Positions 7,392-17,885 of a DNA stretch of 64,000 nucleotides are shown piece after piece. Under the pieces are notes generated by a model. It worked only from the letters and a program-made list of their open reading frames with translations, had not been told where the DNA came from and ran no database searches. The position numbers and the translations under genes are program-made. Origin of the DNA: Nocardioides zeae (GTDB lineage: Bacteria; Actinomycetota; Actinomycetes; Propionibacteriales; Nocardioidaceae); contig NZ_JAUTAN010000001.1 in NCBI RefSeq assembly GCF_030818655.1, positions 1,426,001 through 1,490,000 on the forward strand, given 5' to 3'. Every line of letters starts with the position of its first letter. Positions within the stretch are counted from its first letter, which is position 1.

Positions 7392-8012
7392 GTGGGCATG
7401 AACGACGAGCAGCACGTGCGCGGTGCTGCTGACGATCGCGCGGTCGTCGAGGCGACCGAGGTCGCCGAGGAGCAGGGTCTGCTGTTCACCGACGACGTGT
7501 CGCCGCTCCCGAGCGACCAGGGCTACCGCGGTCCCACCGCGTGCAACGCCGCGGGCATCACCTACCGCCAGCTGGACTACTGGGCCCGCACCGGGCTGGT
7601 CGAGCCGACCATCCGCGGCGCGAAGGGCTCGGGCTCGCAGCGGCTGTACTCCTTCCGCGACATCCTGATCCTCAAGATCATCAAGCGTCTGCTCGACGCG
7701 GGGATCTCGCTGCCGCAGATCCGCACGGCGATCTCCCACCTGCGCGAGCGCGGCACCGACGACCTGACGCGCGTCACGCTGATGAGCGACGGCGCGTCGG
7801 TCTACGAGTGCACGACCAACGACGAGGTCATCGACCTGCTCCAGGGCGGCCAGGGCGTGTTCGGCATCGCCATCGGCGGTGTCTGGCGGGAGATCGAGGG
7901 CTCGCTCGCCGAGCTCCCGAGCGAGCGCACCGGCGACGACGCCGCCGCGGCGTCCTCCGGACCGGGCGCCGTCGACGAGCTCGCCGCGCGCCGCGCCCGG
8001 CGCATCGGCTGA
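7392..8012 (+). CDS. MerR-family regulator, Rv1830 (ResR/McdR)-like
   Basis: This 206-residue protein carries a MerR winged helix ([28 protein letters not shown], then [34 protein letters not shown]). A C-terminal region ends in [22 protein letters not shown], the family hallmark. GTG 7392 has GAGG five bases upstream; ATG 7398 is a close alternative. Gene order matches Rv1830, known as a regulator of mycobacterial growth and division and of antibiotic resilience. Regulation by the dyad at 7228-7246 is plausible. A 73-base palindrome follows the gene. Family assignment is firm; biological role is by orthology. Confidence 0.88.
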   Translation: MGMNDEQHVRGAADDRAVVEATEVAEEQGLLFTDDVSPLPSDQGYRGPTACNAAGITYRQLDYWARTGLVEPTIRGAKGSGSQRLYSFRDILILKIIKRLLDAGISLPQIRTAISHLRERGTDDLTRVTLMSDGASVYECTTNDEVIDLLQGGQGVFGIAIGGVWREIEGSLAELPSERTGDDAAAASSGPGAVDELAARRARRIG

Positions 8013-8048
8013 CCTCTCCCCGCGCCGTACGGGCGTTCTTCTTCTCCC

Positions 8049-8121
8049 CGTAGTCCCTGACGTTCCGCACCGTGTCGCCCCTCCGGGGCGGCGTGTCGGG
8101 TGCAGAACGTCAGGGACTACG
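8049..8121. terminator. 73-base interrupted palindrome between merR and gcvP
   Basis: Seventeen perfect base pairs (8049-8065 with 8105-8121; outer sequence CGTAGTCCCTGACGTTC) are followed, past one mismatch, by GCACC/GGTGC and by GCCCC/GGGGC around a TCC loop. It probably terminates the MerR transcript before the riboswitch promoter. The stem is much longer than a usual terminator and there is no T-tract. Confidence 0.6.
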
Positions 8122-8156
8122 CCGTCGAGGGGGCGGTACGCCGCGGCGCCGGGTGC

Positions 8157-8162
8157 TAGGTT
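8157..8162 (+). promoter_or_regulatory. gcvP: -10 hexamer TAGGTT of the gcvP riboswitch transcript
   Basis: TAGGTT is placed so that transcription would begin near 8169, ten bases before the aptamer. I see no good -35. Confidence 0.45.
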
Positions 8163-8178
8163 GGCGATCGCTGCTCAT

Positions 8179-8268
8179 CCCGTGCGGGAGAGCCTCCGCG
8201 GGTCCGCCCGCGGCGCGCCGAAGGGGCAATTCCTCCCCGGAACCTCTCAGGCACCCGGACCGCACGGG
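8179..8268 (+). promoter_or_regulatory. Glycine riboswitch (single aptamer) upstream of gcvP
   Basis: The core elements GGGAGAG, GCGCCGAAGGGGCAA and CTCTCAGGCACCCGGAC are in the right order, and the closing stem P1 is perfect (CCCGTGCGG at 8179-8187 with CCGCACGGG at 8260-8268). Only one aptamer is present. A hairpin CTCTG/CAGAG (8276-8306) follows where a second aptamer would be. A second copy of CCGCACG at 8283-8289 could compete with the P1 3' strand, a possible switching element. Glycine binding should raise gcvP expression (family knowledge). Confidence 0.9.
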
Positions 8269-8343
8269 CAGGCGACTCTGAACCGCACGCCGTGGTCGGG
8301 ACAGAGGGGGAGGCGAACCGGCCGACCCCGAACGGAGCGCCTC

Positions 8344-11246
<2,903 letters not shown>

Positions 11247-11250
<4 letters not shown>

Positions 11251-12620
11251 GGGACGACGCGCCGGTCCTGGCCGGCACCGCCCGCGCGCTGCTCACCCGC
11301 GTCGCGGAGACCCAGGTCGCCGCCCGGGCGCCGTCGCTCGTCGCCGGCGTGGTGCGGGACGGGACGCTCGTCTGGTCGGGCGGCTGGGGCGAGGTGCCCG
11401 GGCCGGTCGAGGACACGCAGTACCGCATCGGGTCGATCACCAAGACCCTCACCGCGGTCGTCGTGCTGCAGGCCGTGCGCGACGGCCTGCTCGACCTCGG
11501 CGGCAGGATCGACGAGGCCCTCGGCGAGCCGATCGGCACCTACGGCGACCGCACCCTCCGCCAGCTGCTCTCCCACACGTCGGGCATGCAGTCCGAGCCC
11601 GCCGGCGCGTGGTGGGAGCGCACGGAGGGCGGCTCGTTCGCCGACCTCGTCGCCGCCAACCCGGGCGCGGGCGCGGTCTTCCCGGCGGGCCAGCAATACC
11701 ACTACACCAACCTCGGCTTCGCCCTGCTCGGCGAGGCGGCCGCGCGCGTCCGCGGCACGGACTGGTGGTCGCTCGTGCGCTCCGCCGTGCTCGAGCCGCT
11801 GGGGATGGCGCGCACCTCCTACGGCCCCGAGGCCCCGCACGCCAGCGGCGCCTCGGTGCACCCCTACACGAGCGAGCTGGTGCCCGAGCCCGCCACCGAC
11901 ACGGGGGCCATGGCACCCGCCGGGCAGGTCTGGTCGACGGTCACGGACCTGGGCCGGTACGCCGCGTTCCTCGCCGCCGGGCACCCCGACGTGCTCGACG
12001 GTCGGTGGCTGGACCTGGCGAGCCACCCGGTGGGCGCCACCCGCGCGTCAGGCCTGGCCAGCGCCCACGGGCTCGGGCTCGCCCTCCTGGCGGGCGGGTC
12101 CGGGATGCTCCGCGGCCACACCGGCTCGATGCCCGGCTTCCAGGCGGCCTGCTTCGTCGACGCCCCGCGCCGCACGGGCGCGGTCGTCCTCGCGGGCTCG
12201 ACCACCGGCGTACCGGCGGGCGGGCTCGCCGTCGACCTGCTCGAGCTGCTGCACGCGCACGAACCGACGCTGCCGACGCCCTGGCGGGCGCCGGCCGCCG
12301 TGCCCGCGCTGGTCCGGGACGTCGTCGGGGTGTGGCACTGGGGCAACACGCCGTACGTCGTGCGGGTGGAGGGCGCAGCGGGCGACGAGGTCGTCGTGCG
12401 CCGCGGTGACGCCGTGGCGCACCGGTTCGCCGTGCGCGGCGCGCCGGGGGAGGAGCGGCTGGTCGGCACCGGGGGCTACCACGACGGCGAGACCCTCAAG
12501 GTGCACCGCCGTCCCGACGGCAGCGTGAGCCACCTGGTCGTGGCGACGTTCGTCTACACGCGCACCCCGTACGACCCCGAGGTGCCGGTGCCGGGCGGAC
12601 ACCCGGCGACCGGCACCTGA
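11247..12620 (+). CDS. Class C beta-lactamase-like serine hydrolase
   Basis: This 457-residue serine hydrolase of the penicillin-binding/beta-lactamase fold has all three motifs: S-x-x-K as GSITKT near residue 65, Y-x-N as YTN in QYHYTNLGF, and HTG in GHTGSMPG. There is no signal peptide, so it is probably cytoplasmic and may be an esterase or peptidase rather than a lactamase. The C-terminal 110 residues form a separate beta-rich domain ([13 protein letters not shown]). The GTG start overlaps the gcvP stop, so it is co-transcribed with gcvP. The substrate is unknown. It converges on the YihY gene with a four-base gap. Confidence 0.88.
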
Positions 12621-12624
12621 GGGG

Positions 12625-13767
12625 TCAGCGGTCCTCTCGGCCGTCCCGCTCGGGACGTCGGCCGGCGGCGTGCCGCAGCCGCCGACCGTCGTCCACGTCG
12701 TCGGCGTGCTTCTCGTCGCTCTTCTCGATGGCGTGGGTATCGCGCGGTGGGAGCTGGATGCTCTCCTCCGCGGCGATCCCGGCCTGCAGCTCGCGCCCGC
12801 GCTCCAGCTCGGCGTCCAGCTCGGCCCCGAGCAGCAGGGCCAGGTTGGTGATCCAGAGCCACAGCAGGAAGACCGCAACACCCGCCAACGACCCGTACGT
12901 GCGGTTGTAGCTGCTGAAGTTGGCCACGTAGAAGCCGAAGGCCGCCGACGCGACCAGCCAGACGGCGATCGCCAGCACGGCACCGAGGCTGATCCAGCGG
13001 AACTTCGGCTGCTGCACGTTCGGCGTCACGTAGTAGAGCAGCGCGACGACCAGCACCACGGCCCCGAGCACGACCGGCCACTTGGCGATGTTCCAGACGA
13101 ACACGGCGGTGTCGCCGAGGCCGATGGCGTCGCCCACCGCGGAGGCGGCCGGACCGGTCAGCACGAGGGCCAGCGCCACCAGCGCGACGAGCACCACGGC
13201 GACCGCCGTCAGCAGCAGCATCACCGGACGCAGCTTCCACACGGGGCGGCCCTCGCGGATCTCGTAGACCCGGTTCATGGCGCGGCCGAACGAGTTGACG
13301 TAGCCCGACGCCGACCAGAGCGCCGTCGCGAGACCGACGACGAAGGCGACCCCGGCCGTCTGCGAGGACGCCAGCTGCTGGAGCGTGGGCTCCAGCGTGG
13401 TGGCGGCGCTGCCGGCGCCCACGTCACGGAGCACCTGCAGCAGCGTGTCCACCGTCGCCTGCCCCTGGCCCACGAGGCCCACCAGCGCGAGCAGCGCGAC
13501 CAGGCCCGGGAACAGCGCCAGCACGGCGTAGTAGGTCAGCGCCGCCGCGAGGTCGGTGCACTGGTCCTTGCTGAACTCGCGCAGGGTGCGACGCAGCACG
13601 TAGCGCCACGACGGTGCCTCGATGTCGCCGACCGAGTCCGGCTTGCGCGGGTCGTCGGGCGAGGGCGCGTCGGCGCGCTCCTCGGCGCGGTCCGCGGAGC
13701 CCCCCGTGGAGCGCTCCTCGGAGCGCTCCTCCGCGGTGTCGGTGCGGTGCCTTCCGAGCAGGGCCAC
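12625..13767 (-). CDS. YihY/BrkB family inner-membrane protein
   Basis: This 380-residue protein has an acidic, Ser/Arg/Glu-rich N-terminal tail of about 60 residues. About six transmembrane helices of the YihY (formerly RNase BN) domain follow, with TYYAVLALFPGLVALLALVG, WSASGYVNSFGRAMNRVYE and FLLWLWITNLALLLGAELDAE as family motifs. The C-terminus is charged. GTG start with GGAGGAGG upstream. It lies at the end of a minus-strand run with DUF3618, holin-like and YtxH-like genes. The biochemical function of YihY proteins is not established. Confidence 0.9.
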   Translation of the reverse strand: MALLGRHRTDTAEERSEERSTGGSADRAEERADAPSPDDPRKPDSVGDIEAPSWRYVLRRTLREFSKDQCTDLAAALTYYAVLALFPGLVALLALVGLVGQGQATVDTLLQVLRDVGAGSAATTLEPTLQQLASSQTAGVAFVVGLATALWSASGYVNSFGRAMNRVYEIREGRPVWKLRPVMLLLTAVAVVLVALVALALVLTGPAASAVGDAIGLGDTAVFVWNIAKWPVVLGAVVLVVALLYYVTPNVQQPKFRWISLGAVLAIAVWLVASAAFGFYVANFSSYNRTYGSLAGVAVFLLWLWITNLALLLGAELDAELERGRELQAGIAAEESIQLPPRDTHAIEKSDEKHADDVDDGRRLRHAAGRRPERDGREDR

Positions 13768-13769
13768 GG

Positions 13770-14111
13770 CTACCTCCTCCGCCGCCAGACGACGACCGCG
13801 ACGACGAGGCCCAGCACGAGCAGGCCACCGGCGCCGCCGAGCGCGGCCGGCGTCGGCTTGCCACGGTCGTCGGTCAGCTGGTCACGGGCGTTCGCGACCG
13901 CCTGCGCGGCCTGCCCGGCGGTCACCTCGGCGGACGTGCGGGCGTGCTGCACGACCTCCTCGGCCTTGTGCTTGGCGCGACCGGTGACGTCGGCCTTCGC
14001 GGCCAACGCCTCGACCGTGTCGGCCAGGTCGGCCCGGGTCTGCTCGACCTGTTCCTCCAGCTCGGCGACGGTCGGCTGGTGCTCCTCGTGCGGATCGTCA
14101 GGCGTGGCCAT
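13770..14111 (-). CDS. DUF3618 domain protein
   Basis: This 113-residue protein has an N-terminal amphipathic DUF3618 helix (VAELEEQVEQTRADLADTVEALAAKADV), a charged linker and one C-terminal transmembrane helix followed by a WRRRR anchor. Such proteins occur beside holin-like and YtxH-like genes in actinobacteria and are associated with cell-envelope stress. It overlaps the upstream holin-like gene by 14 bases and sits two bases before the YihY gene. No enzymatic motif. Function unknown. Confidence 0.85.
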   Translation of the reverse strand: MATPDDPHEEHQPTVAELEEQVEQTRADLADTVEALAAKADVTGRAKHKAEEVVQHARTSAEVTAGQAAQAVANARDQLTDDRGKPTPAALGGAGGLLVLGLVVAVVVWRRRR

Positions 14112-14505
14112 GCTCGCGGGCCTCCTTCACGGTGCGGACGTCGGTCTTGAGGCCCTCGACGGCGCGCTCGGGCACCGGGGGAGCGGCGTGCTTCACCTGG
14201 CTCCGACCGACGACGGCGAGGAGGCCGGCGAGGAGGAAGAGGGCCAGGGTCACGACGAGCGCGGCGAGCCAGGCGGGGAGCACGACCGCGAGGGCGATGA
14301 TGACCGTCGCCACCAGTGCCCCGCCGCCGTACAGCGCGAGCACGCCGGCGGCACCGAACGCGCCGGCGCCGAACCCGGCGTACCTCACCTTCTGCGTGAT
14401 CTCCGCCTGCGCGAGACGGATCTCGCCGCGCAGCAGCTCGGACGTCTGCGTGGACAGGCGCGCGATCAGCTCGCCGGTCGTCTCGTCCCCGTGGACGCTG
14501 CTCAT
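14098..14505 (-). CDS. Phage holin superfamily III-like membrane protein (DUF1469)
   Basis: This 135-residue protein has a conserved N-terminal helix (TTGELIARLSTQTSELLRGEIRLAQAE) and two transmembrane helices in the middle. ATG 14505 has GAGGGG six bases upstream. Despite the name it is a normal chromosomal actinobacterial protein; there are no phage genes nearby. It is one of three small envelope proteins (DUF3618, this one, YtxH-like) transcribed together. Confidence 0.85.
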   Translation of the reverse strand: MSSVHGDETTGELIARLSTQTSELLRGEIRLAQAEITQKVRYAGFGAGAFGAAGVLALYGGGALVATVIIALAVVLPAWLAALVVTLALFLLAGLLAVVGRSQVKHAAPPVPERAVEGLKTDVRTVKEAREHGHA

Positions 14506-14515
14506 CGGCAGCCCC

Positions 14516-14833
14516 TCACGCACCGAAGGCGGAGCCGGGCTGCGCGGCACCGGCCGCGTGCGCGCCGCCGCCGTTGCCGTCCTCGTCGCTGTCGCCCTTG
14601 ACCTTCTCGGTGACGGTCTGGGCGACCTCTCCCGCCTTGCCGCTCACCTTCTCGGCGACCTGCGGCGCGGTCTCCTTCACCTTCTCCTGGGCCTGCTCGA
14701 CCTTGTCCTGCACGGTCGGGTTGCGCCAGGCCTTCTGGGCCTGGGCCTTCAGCTGCTCGTAGCGCTGCGTCCCGGCACGCGCCCCCAGCACGTACCCGAT
14801 GCCGATCCCGATCACCAGCGTCAGCTTGCGCAT
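14516..14833 (-). CDS. YtxH-like small protein
   Basis: This 105-residue protein has a short N-terminal hydrophobic segment with a glycine zipper (LVIGIGIGYVLGARAG) followed by RYEQL and an amphipathic helical repeat region rich in Glu, Lys, Ala and Val. The C-terminal tail is acidic and Gly/Ala-rich. GGGAG precedes the ATG. It is similar to general-stress YtxH proteins. It heads the three-gene envelope group. Confidence 0.82.
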   Translation of the reverse strand: MRKLTLVIGIGIGYVLGARAGTQRYEQLKAQAQKAWRNPTVQDKVEQAQEKVKETAPQVAEKVSGKAGEVAQTVTEKVKGDSDEDGNGGGAHAAGAAQPGSAFGA

Positions 14834-14868
14834 GCGAATCTCCCTCGGTCGGTGTGCGGCGCTCGTGC

Positions 14869-14897
14869 GCCCGCTGCGCCCGGTCGGCGCAGCGGGC
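14869..14897 (-). terminator. Terminator after the PmbA-like gene
   Basis: Twelve perfect pairs (GCCCGCTGCGCC with GGCGCAGCGGGC) enclose a five-base loop, 24 bases past the stop at 14921, between it and the YtxH-like start. No T-tract. Confidence 0.65.
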
Positions 14898-14920
14898 CCC
14901 CGGTACCCACCGGTGCGCGG

Positions 14921-16312
14921 CTACTGCGCCTGGGACACGCTCGACATGTTGAAGTCGGGGATCCGCAGCGCGGGCGTGGCCGTGCGCGAGAAGTAGTCGC
15001 CCCACTCGCGGCTGAAGCTGAGCTCCGTCGCCCCCGCGTGGCTGAACCGGTTGAGGAGCTCGACGGGGCTCTCGTTGAAGCGGAAGTTGGTGACCAGGCC
15101 GGTGATCTCGCCGCCCTCGACGAGGTAGACGCCGTCGCGGGTGAGGCCCGTCAGCAGCATCGACTGCGGGTCGACGACGCGGATGTACCAGAGCGAGGTC
15201 ACCAGGAGCCCCCGCTCCGTGCCCGCCACGAGGTCCTCCGTCGTGCCGGCCCCGCCGGCGACGTCGAGCACGAGGTTGTCCGGTGCCGGGTTGACGGGGA
15301 GGTCCGTGACCCGCGCCGAGTGGCGGCTGGTCAGCAGGGAGGTGAGGACACCGTCACGGATCCAGTCGGTCGGCACGATCGGCAGGCCGTTGTCGAAGAC
15401 CGAGCTGGTCTCGCTCGACGCGGTCGTGTGGACGAAGGGGACGGCCTCGAGCCCGGGGTAGGCCGGCGCCGAGTGCAGCCGCACGCCGGGTGCGGCGACC
15501 TGCTCGCCGACGCGGGTGCCGCCGCCGGGCCGGCTCCAGACGGACTGGCCGTCGTGGGCGTCGAGCGCCCCCGAGATCCACAGCAGGTAGATCATCAGGT
15601 CGGCGGTCGAGGTGGGCGGGAGCACCGTGTCGTAGCGCCCCGCGGGGAGGTCGACGCGACGGCTGCCCCAGCCGAGGCGACGCGTGAGCTCGGCCTCGAA
15701 CGCGACCGGGTCGACGTCGGCGAAGTCGCGGGTGGCCCCGCCGACCCAGGCGCTCTGGTCGAGGGACGTCGGCTTCGCCGTGCAGGCCCAGTGGCCCGTC
15801 GGCTGCACGTGCCGCAGGCGCAGACCCGTGGTGGAGCCGACGTAGACCGTCGCGACCTCGTGGTCGACGAACCCGTAGAGCACCCGCCCGCCGCCCCCGG
15901 CGGTGCCGAACGCGGTGCCGAGCGCGGGCGCCACCGCGTCGTACACGCCGATGGAGGTGCGGGCCGGCGGCTCCGCCCAGTCCGGAGCGGCGACGCCGTC
16001 GACGAGGTCCGCGGCGTCGTCGGCGACGTCGGCCGCCCGCGCCGCCGTGTCGGCCAGCTCGACGAGCGCGAGCACCTGCGCGAGGTCGCTCGCGGCGCTG
16101 GTGACCGAGCCGACCGCGACGCCGTCGGCCCGGCGGTCGAAGGCGAGCACCGACACCTGGACGCCGCTCATCTCGCCGTTGGTGGTCAGGGTGTTGTTGG
16201 CCCAGCGCAGGTTGGCGCTGGAGGTGGTGCGGACGATGACGACCGCGTCGTCGCTGCGGCTGGCCGCGAGGGCGCGCTCGACGAGCTCCTGGGGCGTGGG
16301 CGAGGTGGTCAC
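14921..16312 (-). CDS. TldD/PmbA family protein, TldE-like partner
   Basis: This 463-residue protein belongs to the TldD/PmbA (U62 peptidase) family but lacks the HExxxH zinc motif present in its neighbour, which fits the non-catalytic TldE/PmbA subunit of the TldD/TldE heterodimer. Family landmarks are NNTLTTNGEMSGV near the N-terminus, TADLMIYLLWISG, and a C-terminal VTNFRFNESPVELLNR. The GTG start overlaps the TldD stop (GTGA), ensuring balanced synthesis. The heterodimer degrades unfolded or linear peptides and, in other systems, matures RiPPs. No RiPP precursor is evident here. Confidence 0.9.
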   Translation of the reverse strand: MTTSPTPQELVERALAASRSDDAVVIVRTTSSANLRWANNTLTTNGEMSGVQVSVLAFDRRADGVAVGSVTSAASDLAQVLALVELADTAARAADVADDAADLVDGVAAPDWAEPPARTSIGVYDAVAPALGTAFGTAGGGGRVLYGFVDHEVATVYVGSTTGLRLRHVQPTGHWACTAKPTSLDQSAWVGGATRDFADVDPVAFEAELTRRLGWGSRRVDLPAGRYDTVLPPTSTADLMIYLLWISGALDAHDGQSVWSRPGGGTRVGEQVAAPGVRLHSAPAYPGLEAVPFVHTTASSETSSVFDNGLPIVPTDWIRDGVLTSLLTSRHSARVTDLPVNPAPDNLVLDVAGGAGTTEDLVAGTERGLLVTSLWYIRVVDPQSMLLTGLTRDGVYLVEGGEITGLVTNFRFNESPVELLNRFSHAGATELSFSREWGDYFSRTATPALRIPDFNMSSVSQAQ

Positions 16313-17841
16313 TTGCCCGCCTCCTCTCCGGTGTTGAGGATCCGTACGCCGCGGAACAGCGCCGTCGGGCAGCCGTGGCTCACCGACGCCACCTGGCCGG
16401 GCTGGGCCTTGCCGCAGTTGAACGCGCCTCCCAGCACGTAGGTCTCGGGGCCGCCGACGGCCTCCATCGATCCCCAGAAGTCGGTGGTCGTCGCCTGGTA
16501 GGCGACGTCGCGCAGCTGGCCGGCGAGACGTCCGTCCTCGATCTTGTAGAACCGCTGCCCGGTGAACTGGAAGTTGTAGCGCTGCATGTCGATCGACCAC
16601 GACTTGTCGCCGACGACGTAGATGCCGCGCTCCACGCGCTCGATGAGGCCCTCCGTGCTGGGGCCGTCGGGGTCGGGTTGCAGCGAGACGTTCGCCATCC
16701 GCTGGATGGGGATGTGGCCGGGCGAGTCGGCGTAGGCGCAGCCGTTGGACCGACCGTCGTTGAGCTCGAGCTTCTGGCGGCCCATCACGCGGTCGAGCTG
16801 GTAGCCGACCAGCACGCCGTCCTTGACGATGTCCCACGACTGGGTGGCGACGCCCTCGTCGTCCCAGCCGATCGAGGCGAGCCCGTGGGGCGCGGTGCGG
16901 TCGCCGGTCACGTTCATGACGGGCGAGCCGTAGCGGAGCGAGCCCAGCTGGTCGTAGGTCGCGAAGCTGGTGCCGGCGTAGTTCGCCTCGTAGCCCAGCG
17001 CCCGGTCGAGCTCGGTCGCATGGCCGATCGACTCGTGGATGGTGAGCCACAAGTTCGACGGGTGGATGACGAGGTCGTAGGTGCCGGCCTCGACGCTCGG
17101 CGCCCGCAGCTTCTCGGCCAGGAGGTCGGGCATCTCGGCCAGCTCCGCGTCCCAGTCCCAGCCGCCGGCGTCGGGGCGGCCGACCAAGTATTCCCACCCG
17201 CGGCCCACCGGCGGGGCGATCGACGTCATGGAGTCGAAGATGCCGCGCTCCGCGTCGGCCCCCATGGCGGTGACCTCGGGCATGAGCCGCACCCGCTGCT
17301 GGGTGGTGCGCGTGCCCGCCAGGTCGGCGTAGAACTTGTTCTCCCGCACCTGCCGCAGGCCGGCGGTGGCGTGGCCGACGACGTCGTGGGCGCGGAGGCG
17401 CTCCGTGAAGTCGACGAGCAGGGCCACCTTCTCGGCGACCGGCACCTCGAGCGGGTCGATCTCGTAGGGCGACGTCCACGACACGTCCGGGTAGACGGGC
17501 TCGTCGGCCAGCTCGACGGGGACGGTCGTCATCGCCGCCGCGACCCGGGCGACCTCGACGGCCCGCTCGGCGACGTGCCGGGCCTCGTCCTCGGTGAGCA
17601 CGACCCCCGAGGCGAAGCCCCAGGCCCCGCCGTGGACGACACGGACGGCGAACCCGACGTCCGAGCTGTCCTGCGTGCCGAGCAGGGAGCCGTCGCGGAC
17701 GTGCAGGTCCTGGTAGCGCACCCGCTCGAACCGGAAGTCCGCGTGGGTCACCCCGAGGTCGGCCGCGCGGCCGAGGGCGACGTCCGCCAGATGCCGGAAG
17801 GGGAGGTCGAGGAATGACGCGTCGATGCCGAGACCGCTCAT
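16309..17841 (-). CDS. tldD: TldD metalloprotease subunit
   Basis: This 510-residue catalytic subunit has the zinc motif HESIGH followed by ATELDRALG, and the conserved GGAFNCGKAQPGQ near the C-terminus. The ATG at 17841 is preceded by a TAGGTT hexamer seven bases upstream, so the transcript is probably leaderless. It is the first gene of a two-gene operon with the TldE-like subunit. The assignment is strong. Confidence 0.93.
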   Translation of the reverse strand: MSGLGIDASFLDLPFRHLADVALGRAADLGVTHADFRFERVRYQDLHVRDGSLLGTQDSSDVGFAVRVVHGGAWGFASGVVLTEDEARHVAERAVEVARVAAAMTTVPVELADEPVYPDVSWTSPYEIDPLEVPVAEKVALLVDFTERLRAHDVVGHATAGLRQVRENKFYADLAGTRTTQQRVRLMPEVTAMGADAERGIFDSMTSIAPPVGRGWEYLVGRPDAGGWDWDAELAEMPDLLAEKLRAPSVEAGTYDLVIHPSNLWLTIHESIGHATELDRALGYEANYAGTSFATYDQLGSLRYGSPVMNVTGDRTAPHGLASIGWDDEGVATQSWDIVKDGVLVGYQLDRVMGRQKLELNDGRSNGCAYADSPGHIPIQRMANVSLQPDPDGPSTEGLIERVERGIYVVGDKSWSIDMQRYNFQFTGQRFYKIEDGRLAGQLRDVAYQATTTDFWGSMEAVGGPETYVLGGAFNCGKAQPGQVASVSHGCPTALFRGVRILNTGEEAGK

Positions 17842-17848
17842 GCGACCG

Positions 17849-17854
17849 AACCTA
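17849..17854 (-). promoter_or_regulatory. tldD: -10 hexamer TAGGTT, leaderless tldD
   Basis: On the minus strand TAGGTT is followed by seven bases and ATG 17841. Confidence 0.55.
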
Positions 17855-17885
17855 GACCACCGGCCCACCGCCTCGCGGCCGCGCC

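Noticed and set aside
5940..7432. A 528-codon plus-strand frame overlapping the MerR and bifunctional nuclease genes
   Set aside because: It is a frame-shifted shadow with Arg/Pro/Gly-rich translation; the two real genes show conserved motifs in other frames.
14098..14505. A prophage, suggested by the holin-like protein
   Set aside because: Neighbours are chromosomal envelope genes; no terminase, portal, capsid or lysin genes occur in the window.
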